From Owenia fusiformis (lineage: Eukaryota; Annelida; Polychaeta; Sabellida; Oweniidae): DNA of 64,000 bases. Under the pieces are notes generated by a model. That model was not told where the DNA came from and searched no databases. It saw only the letters and a program-made list of their open reading frames with translations. Positions 1 to 12,028 of the stretch are shown here, in pieces. The translations under genes were made by a program, and so were the position numbers. Where the stretch lies: NCBI GenBank assembly GCA_903813345.2, contig CAIIXF020000005.1, forward strand, positions 31,127,375 through 31,191,374. The letters run 5' to 3'. Position 1 is the first letter of the stretch, and every line of letters starts with the position of its first letter.

Positions 1-479
1 TCTTTCTCTGCAAACTCCAACCATACAATTAGGAGAACAGGATATCAGAAAACTGTAAAACGCATACTTGCATACTGCTATGGGGTCAAACCCAGTATTC
101 ATTAAACTATATCGGATCCTAATATGAGTTAAGAGAAAGAGATCTTGATGAGTTGGCATATGATTATGAAAGAGATGATATTGTCCAAATTTTACTATAA
201 ACCGAGTCAACAATTCAGCAAACCTTTCTTTGAAAGATTGCCCCTTTTGAATCTTGTAATGTTATTGTTAAAACTCATTTCTTGGACATTAGGTAGATTA
301 TATATTTGGAGGCACAGTAAATTTAAAAACATCAGATTTGTATCATATCTCGAAATATCAAGCAACGCATTATGCAATATATAATCTAAATATTGAGTCT
401 ACTAGTGTATTTCATAATTTGCCATGTCTATTTGAATCGTAATTTATCTAGAATATGATACAGTAACCATTTACAAAGA

Positions 480-1290
480 AAAAACTTCCATTTCAAGTGC
501 GAACCAACCCATACCTGCTGGTATATTAACAACAATACAATGCCCATTTTTGAGTGATTACATACTTCCAATGCTCTTTATGAAATATACTCACATAATA
601 ATTATGATAGTAGAATTACACATCAAATATCATATCATAGTTACATAACTACACGGTACAAATTTTAGGAAGCTCTGCTGAAAAAGTGAAGATGAGGAAA
701 CAGAAATTGTCACACCCACCTGTAATTGTTACATAATTTATTATGCAATTAATTAACTTTCCACATATTTCATTTTAGGTATCTATAGTTACAACAAGCA
801 GGCATTACCTTTGAAAAACGGTTATTTCATGTACAGGAACAACCTTCATATGATAGTGTTAGGTAAATAGTGCCACACTCCCTTCTCAAATAATTACGTA
901 ATTTCAATGCCTACTTAAAAAGATATTCAAATTGCAGGAATGTGCATTAAGCTAATATTTGTGCATAAACATGCACACTTGGATATTCTATTCTTAATAG
1001 GAATAGATACAAAGATATTAAGCTCGGCTGAAAAAGTGAAAATGAGTAAAGAGAAGCAAAATTGCCATATCCACCTGAAATTGTTACGTAATATATCATT
1101 TAATTGTTTTACATTGTGCTCATAAATCTCATAAATAGCTATCTGTAGTTATTACTAGCATGCTTACACTTTAAGATATCAGTCTATTGAGGTGAAAATA
1201 CAACTTTTATATTACAATATGTTAAGTAAAATGCCACGCCCACCTCTGAAATGATTACATAATTTAATGTCATTTTATAAAAAATGCTCA
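480..1290. repeat. Degenerate tandem repeat, about 170-bp unit
   Basis: A motif of the form 'CCACCTGAAATTGTTACGTAA' recurs at about 716, 870, 1072 and 1240. It is linked to copies of 'GCTGAAAAAGTGAAAATGAG' (about 675 and 1027) and of a 'TATCTRTAGTTA' block (about 780 and 1140). This indicates roughly four diverged units, organised as two larger duplications of about 360 bp. No coding exon was recognised in 1-1580, which would lie inside or beyond a PDCD4 intron. Confidence 0.5.
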
Positions 1291-1581
1291 ACCTGCACAA
1301 TTTTGCATCTTCCTAATATTTTATGTAGACACAATAAGGTATCCAAAAATGCAAAGAAAAAAACTTTCTACTACAAAACGACCCCTACTGTGTCTACCGC
1401 TAGACTAATAATTGTTATTTGCATTATCTGGAAAAAATCATATTTTTCCTAAGAAATGGCGGCAATAAATTCCGAATTCCTTCTCAAGCAGTCCTACGCC
1501 AATAAGGCCTAGGCACATAAAATCTGAACTTATCCGACAACCTGTATTTGGAACTATGTTTGTTAGGAAAACTGAAACTCT

Positions 1582-2122
1582 TAGGTAGCGATCTGAGGCA
1601 CTTCGATCAGGGTGTTGTCGGGACAATTTCTCTTGTGACTTAGGTTACGTAATTAGGTCTATCTCAACAGATTTTACTGGTCTTATGCGCCGCAAATGGT
1701 GCGAAAGATGTTAAAATTGCATTTTCGACCCTAAAATTCAGATTTCTTGGGGGTACATTATTATCTAGCTATAAAACAAAAACTAAACAACCAATGCTTC
1801 TTTCTTTTGGTGTTTCTGTTAAGAGTAATCATACTTACAATGCATATGTAAAAAAATTGAAGAATTTTAACTTTATTTAAAAACTGCAACATTTTTTCAC
1901 CCTAAAATCATAGAATTTAGGGGGGTTGAGAGTCACTGATTGGTATTGATTTTTTAATTTCTCAATCAATCTTAGTTTAATATTAATGGAACTTTCCTAA
2001 AAGTAGCACCAACATGTCCCCAACACATTACTATAAAAAAAACTCAAACTCTAACATGTTTTTTGCATATAGGGGTCAATTTACCTCTTCCCTCTTTCCC
2101 TTTTTAGAAGGGCGTGGCCATA
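1582..2122 (+). repeat. Left terminal inverted repeat of the 4.3-kb element
   Basis: This arm pairs with 5363-5906. The arms have diverged, with small indels, so the insertion is not recent. Confidence 0.75.
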
Positions 2123-2160
2123 TTGGCATGTTCATCTAAAAATAAAAACTTCATGTTCAT

Positions 2161-2407
2161 ATCCATTCTCTGATCACAGGGCTTCAAAATCCAGAACATA
2201 TTCTTTCTTTTTACCCCCAGCGATAAGCAGTTACCATTGCCCCGATTAAGAACTCGTAATCTGATTGGCTGTCGCAACACTGCGACAGAAATCATGTATA
2301 AGTCATTGTGCATAATTAGATCACCTGATTCAGTTAAATCAGGCGCGTCCAAATTGGTTATCGCAGGGGGAAGAAGGAGGTAAGGATTCTGGACACCTGA
2401 GGATGGT
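2161..2407. mobile_element. Nested palindromic MITE ('AAAATCCAGAA' family)
   Basis: The left end (CTCTGATCACAGGGCTTCAAAATCCAG region) pairs with the right end (GGATTCTGGACACCTGAGGATGG region) as an imperfect inverted repeat of about 25 bp. Related sequence appears at 7955-8040 (one arm plus the same 'TTCTTTCTTTTTACCCCC' interior) and at 57690-57780 (a short palindromic copy). This is therefore a dispersed family. The ends are approximate. Confidence 0.5.
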
Positions 2408-2429
2408 TCATATCAGGTTATCATTTTTA

Positions 2430-2925
2430 TGTCACCAACAAAAAGTGGTGACATATTGTTATGGTCTCTGTTCTTTTTTGACGGTGGTCAGTGGTCGGCG
2501 GTTTGTGGTTGGTTGTTGGCAATTGGGGTCTGTAACAAATTCTTACAATTTCCAATAATTAACAAATACTGTATAGACTGACTTCAATTGTTTTCAAAAT
2601 CATCTACATGTTTTCAGATGTTCAAATCTGACTTTATATTTAAGATTTGACCTTCAATGACCTTTTCAAGGTCAGAAAGGGTCTTTTTTCAACTTGCTTC
2701 AAATTAACCATTTTTTTCAAAATCATCTATAAGTTATCGGAAGTTCAATTTTGACTTAAGGTTTGAGATTTGACCTTCAATGACCTTCTTAAGATTTAAG
2801 AATACAGATTTGATCATTAAATGTCATTCTAACGGTCAAAATAGATTTGACCTCCTCAAGGTCAAAAAGGTATTTTTATCTTGTTTCAACTAGGTGGTGA
2901 CATTTTGTCATGTTAATGCCTTGTT
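2430..2925. repeat. Dispersed repeat with TGACCT-rich tandem segment and 'GTGACATTTTGTCATGTTAATGCC' end
   Basis: The block opens with a GTCACC...GGTGACA palindrome. It then has about three degenerate units of roughly 110 bp containing 'TTTGACCTTCAATGACCTT' and 'AAGGTCA', and closes with a GGTGGTGACATTTTGTCATG motif at 2893. The closing motif recurs at several other places in the window (see findings), so it marks a dispersed repeat family. Tandem TGACCT/AGGTCA words look like nuclear-receptor half-sites, but here they are part of the repeat. Confidence 0.5.
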
Positions 2926-3309
2926 TTACTTGTAGCTAGTGAATGTCTTTGAAATGACATAAGCCTAATACAATGGGACCTGTGTTAGTGAACACCTTTC
3001 TCTAGTGAACACCTGTGTAAGATGAACACCCTATTTTCAGCACATACCTTGATTCCAATACAAATTGTCTTTCTGTATTGAAATCTACCAATAGTGAACA
3101 CATTTTTTGTGGCTCTATAGATGTCCACTGTACACAGGTTTTACTTTATACAAAATACCTTTAGATTTAACTTTAATTAATAAACTGATTATCTAATTGC
3201 AATTATAAATTGCTATCCATTATTTGCAGGGAACAGGAACATGTAGCAAAACAATAAGGGAGAATAGTAAGCTATTCAAGGCTTATTACTGTCTGATGTT
3301 CTATTATTA

Positions 3310-5080
3310 ATTAATTTGATTGATTCAATTGATGGCTTTCTCAATCCATTCCAAATAGAGGACAATGATCATTTATACTGCATATCATCTGGAATGCCAA
3401 CACCCTCTAATTTAGCAGATGCTCTCTTAAATGCAGCATCCAAGGGCACACAAGCCTTTAAGCAATTTATTCAAGACCAATTTGTGCAGAAGGGAAAAAG
3501 TTTTCATGAAACTGAAAACATCTGAATTCAATGCTGGAGTCAAAAAGGTGAAAAGCTCTGGAAACAAACTGATTGAGATTAGAGCTGAGTGCAATATATG
3601 TATTATATATGATATCAGAGCAGCATAGTATCAGTCTAAAGCGAATATTGGAATATCCCCGGAGTCCAATACCCTGGGCTCTTGGAACACCTGATAGGCA
3701 CTTGGTTAAAACAGAAAAGTCAAAATTATTACATGAGCTGGAAACATATAATATTACATGGACCCAAACCAGAAAAAACCATTATAGTCTATGATGGAAA
3801 TGCATTGTTCCATATACTTCCTGAGCGACCCAAAACATTTGGATTATTGGCAGAGAGGATCCTTCAGATGCTTCCTATAAGAAAGATTCAATTAAAGAAC
3901 CAGAAAGAATAAGCAGGCGTGTCTCCAAAAAGCTAATAATAATAAAAGGACCTAATACCAGGATTCCTAACAATTGGAAGGAATTCCTTTTAAATGGTGA
4001 GAATGAAATGCAGCTGAGTCAGTTGATCCTTGAAGAATGAAAAAAGATAAAAATGCTCCTTAACTCAAAGAAAGACAGATTCATGTAGTGAGATCTGTAC
4101 AGTGCACCAGTGATAGAACTTCTGTTACACATAGAGTTGAACCTAGTCTGAAATATTCCCACAAAGAGGCAGATACAAAAATTATACTCCATGCAATTAA
4201 CATGAAATGAACCTGAAAATACAGAAAAAACTATAGTTGTGAGATCCCCAGATAGCGATGTTTTTTTGTACTTCTTGTGCACTTTCCAATCTCATTCAAC
4301 TCCATTAATTTTTGACACTTAAAGGTGCAACAATTAGTGCAGGGGGGTAATTCAACGATCATCGACCAGTGTCAAAATATATTTAAGTTTGGATATGTCA
4401 TCAAGACTAACATATATTTTTATTATCTACAAAGAAACCCCCTGGATGAACATAATTTCAGCTGATATTCCTCTTGAAACGTGGTGAATCTTAAAAATCA
4501 AATATAGAAGCCTTGAACTGAATTAACACTTCTAAATTGAGAGTTTATCCATACATTTTCAGAAAATAGGTATGTCAAAGAAGATGTAAAGCCAAATATT
4601 GACCTGATAGCTCAGAAAAAATAAAAAATTCGAATTTTCTCTCTAGTAGTAGGAAATGCGCTCAGTTCAGACATTTGTAAATTTGTAATGCTTTACCAGC
4701 CTTCCATTCATTCACTGGATGTGATTCCTTCAGTGCCTTTGTGAGAAGGGGGACAGTGTCCCCCCCCCTAAAATTACTTATGAGATCTGTAGAATTTCAA
4801 AAAGATTTCGGCGCCATTGGAGGCCGGTCATTAGTGATCAAACTGCTAAATGTGCTCAGAAGTTTACTTGCCAGATGTATGGAAACAAAAAGTGTTCAAA
4901 TATAAATGAGCTGAGATACACCTTATTCGAGAACAAATTCCAACCAAAATCTGCTCCAAGTGTGATAACAAGCTATGAAGGCACTGAGATGTTATCGTAT
5001 TAGATGATACTTTAGAAGATCAAAATGAAGAGGAAGTTTATGAAATACAAAGTTTTGTGGATGAAATATATTCTGGTGAA
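3310..5080 (+). pseudogene. Decayed gene of the transposon-associated 'DGN / DSDVF / FTGCD' family (PIN-like)
   Basis: Frame-shifted plus-strand fragments follow one another in order. They are: a DSIDGFLNPF segment with SGMPTPSNLADALLNA (3316-3525); an SPIPWALGTPD segment (about 3655-3700); IVYDGNALFH followed by LAERILQMLP (3783-3880); NNWKEFLL (about 3970); VVRSPDSDVFLYFL (4233-4275); AFHSFTGCDSFSAFV (4699-4743); and NELRYTLFENKFQPKSAP (about 4900-4955). From memory, this order matches a large uncharacterised family multiplied in genomes of fish and marine invertebrates. Its spaced acidic residues resemble a PIN/FEN-type nuclease core; that is inference. Many stops and frameshifts make it inactive. 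It lies inside the long-TIR element, so it may be the element's own cargo or gene. Confidence 0.6.
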
Positions 5081-5362
5081 TAAAAACTACATTTGTGATG
5101 ACAGAAATTCATACAATGAGTAAAATTAATATTATGACTGAGTCGAGAACTGTGTATTAGATAATGTTCAACTTCAGATTTTTAATATTCTTATATCTTG
5201 AGCCTACATAGAATAAATATTGTATTATAAATAATTCACAGGTATGTACTATATGTATACACCTAAGTGAAAATATTTTATGGTAATATATTTGATAAAA
5301 TACATGATATGTACTTGTATTCATTTAATGTGACATTATGCTACTGTTTAAATCCACATGAA

Positions 5363-5906
5363 TTAATGGCCACACCCCTTTAATAAGGGAAAGAGGGGAG
5401 AGGTAAATTGACTCTAATAGATAAAAAAACATCAGAGTTTGAGTTTTTTGTTCATGGTAATATGCTGGGGACATGTTGGTGCTATTTTTAGGAAAGTTTC
5501 ATTAATATTAAACAAAGATTGATTGAGAAATTTAAATATCAATTCCGATCAGTGTCTCTCGACCCCCCTAAATTCGATGATTTTAGGGTGAAAAAATGTT
5601 GTTTTTTTTAAATTAAGTTAAAATTCTTCAATTTTTTTACATATGCATTTTAAATATAATTACTCTTAACAGAAACACTAAGAGAAAGAAGCATTGATTG
5701 TTTAGTTTTTGTTTTATAGCTAAATAATAATGTAATCCCAAGAAATCTGAATTTTAGGGTCGAAAATGCAATTTTAACAACTTTCGCACCATTTGCGGCG
5801 CATAAGACCAGTAAAATCTGTTGAGATAGACCTAAATACATAACCTAAGTCACAAGAGAAATTGTCCCGACAACACCCTGATCGAAGTGCCTCAGATCGC
5901 TACCTA
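5363..5906 (-). repeat. Right terminal inverted repeat of the 4.3-kb element
   Basis: Reverse-complement partner of 1582-2122. It ends in GTGCCTCAGATCGCTACCTA and is followed by TCT. Confidence 0.75.
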
Positions 5907-6138
5907 TCTGTATAATGTGTATTAGAATTCTGATCTATTTGATAGATATTGGGATACAGGTACATTATTTTATATTTCTAATTTGGAGCCTTATAGATGT
6001 ATTTTCTGATTTATTTCAAAATATAATTCCCATGATTTTTTCACTGCAAGAAAGGCAGTGCCAGTTTTAAAGTACTTAAGAGTATAAGAAGTACTCAATG
6101 AGTATCTAGTGAACTCAATGCTTATTACATGTACTCAC

Positions 6139-9100
6139 AGCAACTTCATCAGTATCTCCATGTTCCAGGTACTCCTGTAGAATTGGTTCTACGGATTTGG
6201 TTAATTCATCCTCTGTCACCTCAGGCACTACCTTCTTTACAACATAGTCTCCATTCTAGAACATACACCACATGCATGGTCAGGTCATTCTACTTTACAT
6301 CTTAATAGTTATTTGTACTTTTTACAGTGTTTATTTCTCTGTGCTTCAGACCCGAAGATCTGGAATGTTTCAAATTTAAAATAGTCTTCAAAATGTCTGG
6401 TCCAATGGAAAAAGTCATATACCATAAAAGATTATTCAAACATTTTGAAAATATCAAATACTTACACTGTCAGAGTCATAGTTGGGGTCTCCCTCATCAT
6501 AGACATTCACTTCCTCCATCTCTGAACCAGGAGTTCCCCATGTTCCTTTGCCACCTGCACCACCTACAGAGATATAGAATAAAAAGTTATTGATTACCCC
6601 TCGTATAATAAGAGTTCCCCATGTTCCTTTGCCACCTGCACCACCTACAGATATGTATGATAAAAAGATATTGATTACCCCTCGTATAATAAGAGTTCCC
6701 CATGTTCCTTTGCAGCCTGCACCACCTACAGATATGTATGATAAAAAGATATTGGTCCCTCCTCATATATAGGAGTTCCCCTGTTCATTTGCAGCCTGCA
6801 CCACCTACAGATATGTATGATAAAAAGTTATTGGTCCCTCCTCATATATAGGAGTTCCCCTGTTCCTTTGCAGCCTGCACCACCTACAGATATACATCAT
6901 AAAAAGTTATTGACCACCCCTCGTATAATAAGAGTTCCCAATGTTCCTTTGACACCTTCAGATATATATAATAATAATAAAAAAAAGTTATTGATCACCC
7001 CTTGTAGACAGGAATTCCCTATGTTCTTTAGCTGCCTGTACCATCTCCAGATATACATTATAAAACTAATTGATCACCCCTCCTATATAGGAGTTCCATA
7101 TGTTCATTTGGAGCCTGTACCACCTCCCAATATATACCAAGGTTATTGATCATCTCTTGTCTTCTAGTAAAATGACAAATTCCCCATTGAATCGCCTGAT
7201 AGTTTTGAAATATGAGGAAACAGGCATGGTTTGATTGTTGATTTGTAACTTTTCAACATAAGCAGAGAATACAACTGTATGTATGATCATTTCATGGCAA
7301 GTATGACTGGTTCAAATCTACTTCTTCTTGACATGTGGGTAGGATGGTAGAGATATTTGTTTTGTCTTACGACAAACAAATATACTGAGGCCCAATGTAA
7401 TGTTGATATTGTGCCAACTCTTTCTAATTGATACTGAAAATTACCGCTGGGGTAATTTTTATTTAATTGGAAAATACTTTTGACACAGGAGTAACAAAAA
7501 TTTATTTACCCTGAGACCTACAGGACAGAAGTTACATATATAGCAAAATGATTAAGTTTATAGTTTGAATAATGATAGGATTTTAATGACTCTAAATGAA
7601 GCTTTAATGGCCTTTCAGGTTGATGAATTTCATCAACATAAATTGAATAAGGCAATATCAGAATATTATCTCTTATTCAAATGTTTAGATAAAGCTCAAG
7701 CTTTTTAAGAATCAAACTTACTGAAAAGGGTAACACTTATACTACCATGTGCAGAGAGACTTAAAGTTGACATATACAACAACTGGATGAAGATAAAAAC
7801 AATACTAATAGCCTGAGGCCTATCATATAACAAGTTCAAATTGAAGTGATGTTTTACATCATAAAGAGACAGTTCATTGTTGTTTACCACAGTCAAATCA
7901 TATAAGAGCCCTATATGTAGAATTAGGTGATCACAAAAGTTTCAAATATCACATAATCATCCTCCAATCACAGGGCTTCAAAATCCAGAATACTTCTTTC
8001 TTTTTACCCCCTGCAATAAGCAGTTAGCATTTTCCTGATTAAAATGAAAAAATTCTTTATTTATTAATACAGAGCTATATGTATGCTGATTTAGAATTTT
8101 TATTTGTCAATGAAGTAATTTTGTTGATTGTTATTTAGAAAATTTGCATTGGTAATTAACAGTCATAAACACTGAATGTGTTTCAAAATATGTTGATGAC
8201 TCCTCTTGTAAATATCTGATTTGATAATTATATGTAGTAAACTACATTATTAACTCAAAAGTTAAAACCAAATTGATAAGGTCAGATAAAAAGTTTTACT
8301 GCACTGTTCACCAAACTATGAGCAGTTTACTGTGTAACTTGCAATAATATTACACAGGCCCGTAAGACACTTTTCTCCAAGGGGGGTGCGGTTTTTAGCT
8401 TACTAAAGAGAATATAAAATTGTCAATTTTTTTGCCGCGTAAATCAAATCGCGTAAGACAGAGGGGGGGGGGGGGGGTCAGTTACTCCCTATATTGGTTT
8501 GGAATTAACAAATGCAACTTCCAAACGTTCCATTTGTTTTGTGGGGGGTGTGAGGAGTGGTCCACTCCCCCTAGAAAATTTTACAGTTTTGAGATGCTAT
8601 TTGGTTCTTTCTGGGCACTTTCAAAGTGTAAGTTTCCAAGTAGTACGCCACCACCACGGGAATAAGAGTTGAGTGAAAAAACGAGCATTCAGGGGGGTCT
8701 GGGGTTCTCCCCCAGAAAATTTTTGAAATTTGGTTGTATTTGGAGCGAATTTGCAATCATCTGGTACACCTGTGCGTTATGAGTCAATAAGAAAAATGTG
8801 ATTTTTTTTCAAATTATTTTGGGGGTGTCAAAGAGGATGAGAGGGTGAAGTGGGGTGGGGTTCCAGTAGGGGAGCAAGGGGTTGTCCCCCAGGGGGAGCA
8901 AGTATCAAAATTTACAATATCAAGGTGCTATTCGATGAAGTTTGGGCACTTTAAAAGTGTCTGTGCCTAAAAGTGCCTATTTCCCAAGAAAATTTTACAA
9001 TTTTAAGATGCTATATGGTACTTTCTGGGCACTTTCAAAGGGGGGGGGGTGTTAAGGGGGGGGGGGGGGCTGCCAGAGGGGGAGTGGGGATGCCAGAGGG

Positions 9101-11622
9101 CGAGTAAGTGTTAGTCTTCCAGAATCGTTAACTTTATCAAGGAGCTATTTGATGATGTCTGGGCAATTTAAAAGTCTCTGAGACAATACATAAAACAAAT
9201 TCAGAACTTTTCCATTGTTAAATGTTTGGGGTTAAGGGGTGGCCCACTCCCCCTAAAAAATTGTACAATTTTACGTCGCTGTTTGGTGCTTACTGGGCAC
9301 TTTCAAAGTGTATGAGTCAATTAAAGAATTTGAGAAAATGACAATTTTTTTTTGGGGGGGGGGGGGTCAAGGGGGGCGCCAGAGGGGGGGGGGGTTATGC
9401 AAGTGCAAGATGCAAGAGGGGGAGCAAGTGCCCCAGAAACACTAACTATATCAATGAGGTATTTGATGATGTCTGGGCACTTTAAAACACTAAAATAAAT
9501 TTAGAACTTTTCCATTGTTTTCTGGGGGGTGTGAGGGGTGGCCAATACCCCTAGAAAATTTTACAATTTTAAGATGCTATTTGGTGCTTTCTGGGTACTT
9601 TCAAAGTGTATGAGTCAATGAAAAAAAAATTTCAAAAAAAAAATTTTTCAAAAAAAAAATTTTTTCAATTTTTTTTGGGGGGGTAACAAAGGGGGGGTGC
9701 GGTCGCACCCATCGCACCCCCCCATCTGACGGCCCTGTTACAGTATATCAAAAATGAAACATCTGTTAAATCATGCCTGTATAAGGTATTGTTTACCAGT
9801 TAAATTGTTTATACCTGGGCCGGGAGGCAAACAGATGTCTATACAGTATAAAGTACTGAAATTATCTGAATGTACACTTGACCTTCTCATAATAGTCGAT
9901 AAATTACTAGTTTTCTGAGTGTGAATAGTAGCATAGCAAAACAAGGTAATAACTTAGAGTAGTTCTTTTAGAAAGACTGTGTTGTGACCTAATGCCCCAG
10001 GATGGACATCCCGGGCTGATATATTTAAAAGAAGATTCATTCACAACTGTTCTACATGGCTGAATATAGAGATATTATAGTTGCTTGTTGCTCTTTACCA
10101 TATAACATAATGAAGAACACATTTAATTCTTTAAGACCAATCTATGTTTCTTTATTTGCCAATTTTGCTCTTGCATGAATCTATAAACGGATGAGCATAA
10201 TGTACATCCCTTACTCGAGTCTCTAGCCAAATTACTTGACTAGAAGACCCAGCCTAGCATGTGGACCACCGTGCACTAGTGAAAAGGATCATTCGGAGTA
10301 AACATAAATTCATGTGTTATTTTAAAAATCGTAATGAGAATATTTCATCAAATAGGATGTAAACAAATACTATCCTTTGTGAGATATTGCAAGCTTTCGT
10401 CTAAAATTAAATCAACGGCTCCAAGAAAAATGGTGGATGTTCAACGACAACGACAAAAACTGGACGAATATGTCGTTAATGTCTGACATTATAGCTGGCT
10501 GTAAATTCAAGCAATCTAAAAGACTTGAACTAATACACTGATCACTTCCTGTGTGTTTTGAAAGCTTTTGTGAGGTAATAAGACCAAAACTTGCAATTCA
10601 AATTGTGAAGTGAAAAAATGGCGGCTGGTTGATTTCAAATTTTATGACCACGACGAGGCAGAACAAAACACACAGGGATTTATGCATGGCATAAGGCTGC
10701 AATATAATGGAAGCATTAGAATAAGGTAATACATGCCACACCTCCCATATCAGAAATCTGATTGGTCAAATTGATTTTTAAAGCAATTAATTGTATATAA
10801 TGCTACTGCCTTCTTCAAAAGTATCTCTATTCTAGTTTCACTATACAGTACAGTATACATGTAAACATGTAGTTCAGGTAAGTGTTGACACCACCTTTTC
10901 AAGAGGTCATTGGCCTATATCCGTTATCCATAACAAACCCTTGCAAAGAATTTAGCATCACCTTTTTTCATACAAACCAAACATTCACCAACCAAAAAGG
11001 TGTCAGGCAATAATGAAACCTTATTTATGCATATAATAATGAAGCTTATGTGAATTCACATATCAAAAACATATAAAAAATACAACAAAAAACTATCTCT
11101 ATTCATTTTACAACTTATGAAAAGTAGGTCAAATCCAGGGGCCTCTAAAGAAAATCACATGGTAATTTCAGAATTCTGCTCAGGCTTGAAGTGTTCTCCT
11201 AAACTATGAACTTTATCACTATTTATCTAAGTTATACATCAAAATTATATTTCATAAATTACATTATATAATAATCAAGGTTTCTACGATAAATAAGATC
11301 ACATAACTGTTTTGTCAGGAGGTGAAATTAAAATTTAAAATTTGTAAACAAGGTTACCTTTCTTTGGCAAGCCCCTTCCAAAACCAGTGCGAGATTTACG
11401 ACTATTTTTCTGCAACTGTTTTGGCACCAAACTTGATATGTCACCATTAACAGCCCCTTCAACAACATTGGGACTCTGTCTTAGTGTTCTCTTAGCTTTA
11501 TGGATAACTCTTCCTTCCTTAGTTGGGGTGATATTTGGAGATTCTGAAGGCACGTTGTTGTTTCCGTTCTTCAAGTCAACCTCGCCATTTTCAACAACTG
11601 GAGTGCTCTCCATATCCGACAT
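6139..11622 (-). CDS. PDCD4: PDCD4 (programmed cell death 4), 5' part, three coding exons; continues beyond the left edge
   Basis: PDCD4 is a translation repressor that binds eIF4A through two MA3 domains. Coding exons on the minus strand are 11622-11358 (ATG to a GTAACC donor), 6563-6466 and 6255-6139. They join in phase, giving 160 codons. Exon 1 encodes an acidic N-terminus, an AKRTLRQSPN basic stretch and GRGLPKKG. Exon 2 begins GAGGKGTWGTPG and carries EEVNVYDEGDPNYDSD. Exon 3 begins the first MA3 domain (VEPILQEYLEHGDTDEVA). All of these align in order with the vertebrate protein as I remember it (GRGLPKKGGAGGKGVWGTPG; IIQEYFEHGDTNEVA). The rest of MA3-1 and all of MA3-2 must lie left of position 1. 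The intron after exon 3 holds the long-TIR element and intron 1 holds the array and the hAT-like element. The gene is divergent from the HMG20-like gene 0.4 kb away. Confidence 0.9.
6525..7145. repeat. Tandem array of about 80-bp units copying the PDCD4 exon-2 splice acceptor
   Basis: About eight units start with a 'GAGTTCCCC...GTTCCTTTG' core near 6531, 6610, 6690, 6771, 6851, 6929, 7012 and 7089. The first unit overlaps the real 5' end of PDCD4 exon 2. Most of the others repeat the acceptor (minus-strand CTGTAG/GTGG) plus about 35 nt of exon sequence, followed by intron sequence (TTTTTATCATACATAT). The units diverge with distance from the exon. Confidence 0.85.
7150..8340. other. PDCD4 intron 1, no gene seen
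   Basis: AT-rich intronic DNA. The only recognisable item is a single-arm copy of the 'AAAATCCAGAA' MITE family at about 7955-8040. Confidence 0.6.
8355..9737. mobile_element. 1.38-kb hAT-like non-autonomous element, poly-G rich, TSD TTACA
   Basis: The ends are short inverted repeats (CAGGCCCGT... and ...ACGGCCCTG), flanked exactly by TTACA at 8350-8354 and 9738-9742. The interior is about five degenerate copies of a roughly 200-bp unit: a G-rich run, 'GTGGCCACTCCCCCTAGAAA', 'TTTTACAATTTTAAGATGCT' and 'TTTCTGGGCACTTTCAAAGTGT'. G tracts of 9-16 bases recur (about 8462, 9041, 9055, 9355 and 9384). There is no transposase ORF. The terminal CAGGSCCGT suggests hAT, although a 5-bp duplication is shorter than the usual 8. 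Confidence 0.65.
9743..11357. other. PDCD4 intron 1, no gene seen
   Basis: AT-rich intronic DNA without a convincing exon or element boundary. Confidence 0.5.
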
Positions 11623-12028
11623 TTTTCTGGCCTTTTCTGTATGTGTTTCGACTCAGAATTACTAGCTTCACAGACTAAGGCCTGGAGTCTTAGTGCAAAC
11701 AATGTTACTTTTAGCAATTCCACGTGGGAAAGTAGTTTAAAGTTGTATTCAATATGCTTCAGTTTTTCAAAACAAATATGGACGTCTTCTTGGTTGTTTT
11801 GGTCAGGTCACGTGACAGGATAAAAGTCAAACTCTGACAGCTCAATGACTAACGAAATCATTCAATTTTCTATTCATAATTCACTAAAACTCTCCAAAGA
11901 TTATTAAACTGATGCAATAATATTTATGAAAATTATATCAAATTACACATATGGACACTTAAGTCGTTTATTGGTAAACTTGATCAGACAGGGTCAACAG
12001 GTGCTTGTCTGTTCGTCCACGGAAGAAG
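11623..12028. promoter_or_regulatory. Shared divergent promoter region of PDCD4 and the HMG20-like gene
   Basis: The two start codons are 406 bp apart and point away from each other, so both core promoters and 5' UTRs must lie here unless there are further upstream exons. The region contains a CACGTG-type word (GGTCACGTGACAGG, about 11806-11819). No TATA box is evident for either side. A shared promoter is an inference from spacing. Confidence 0.5.

Larger units (their letters stand above)
1582..5906. mobile_element. 4.3-kb DNA element with about 540-bp terminal inverted repeats
   Basis: The left end begins TAGGTAGCGATCTGAGGCAC and the right end is its reverse complement. Complementarity continues, with indels, to about 2122 on the left and 5363 on the right. 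The flanking triplet TCT occurs on both sides, consistent with a 3-bp target duplication. Between the arms lie a nested MITE (2161-2407), a TGACCT-rich block (2430-2925) and a decayed coding region (about 3310-5080). The element sits in the PDCD4 intron downstream of exon 3. I cannot place it in a superfamily: the 3-bp duplication is short, and the interior encodes no DDE transposase that I recognise. Confidence 0.7.
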
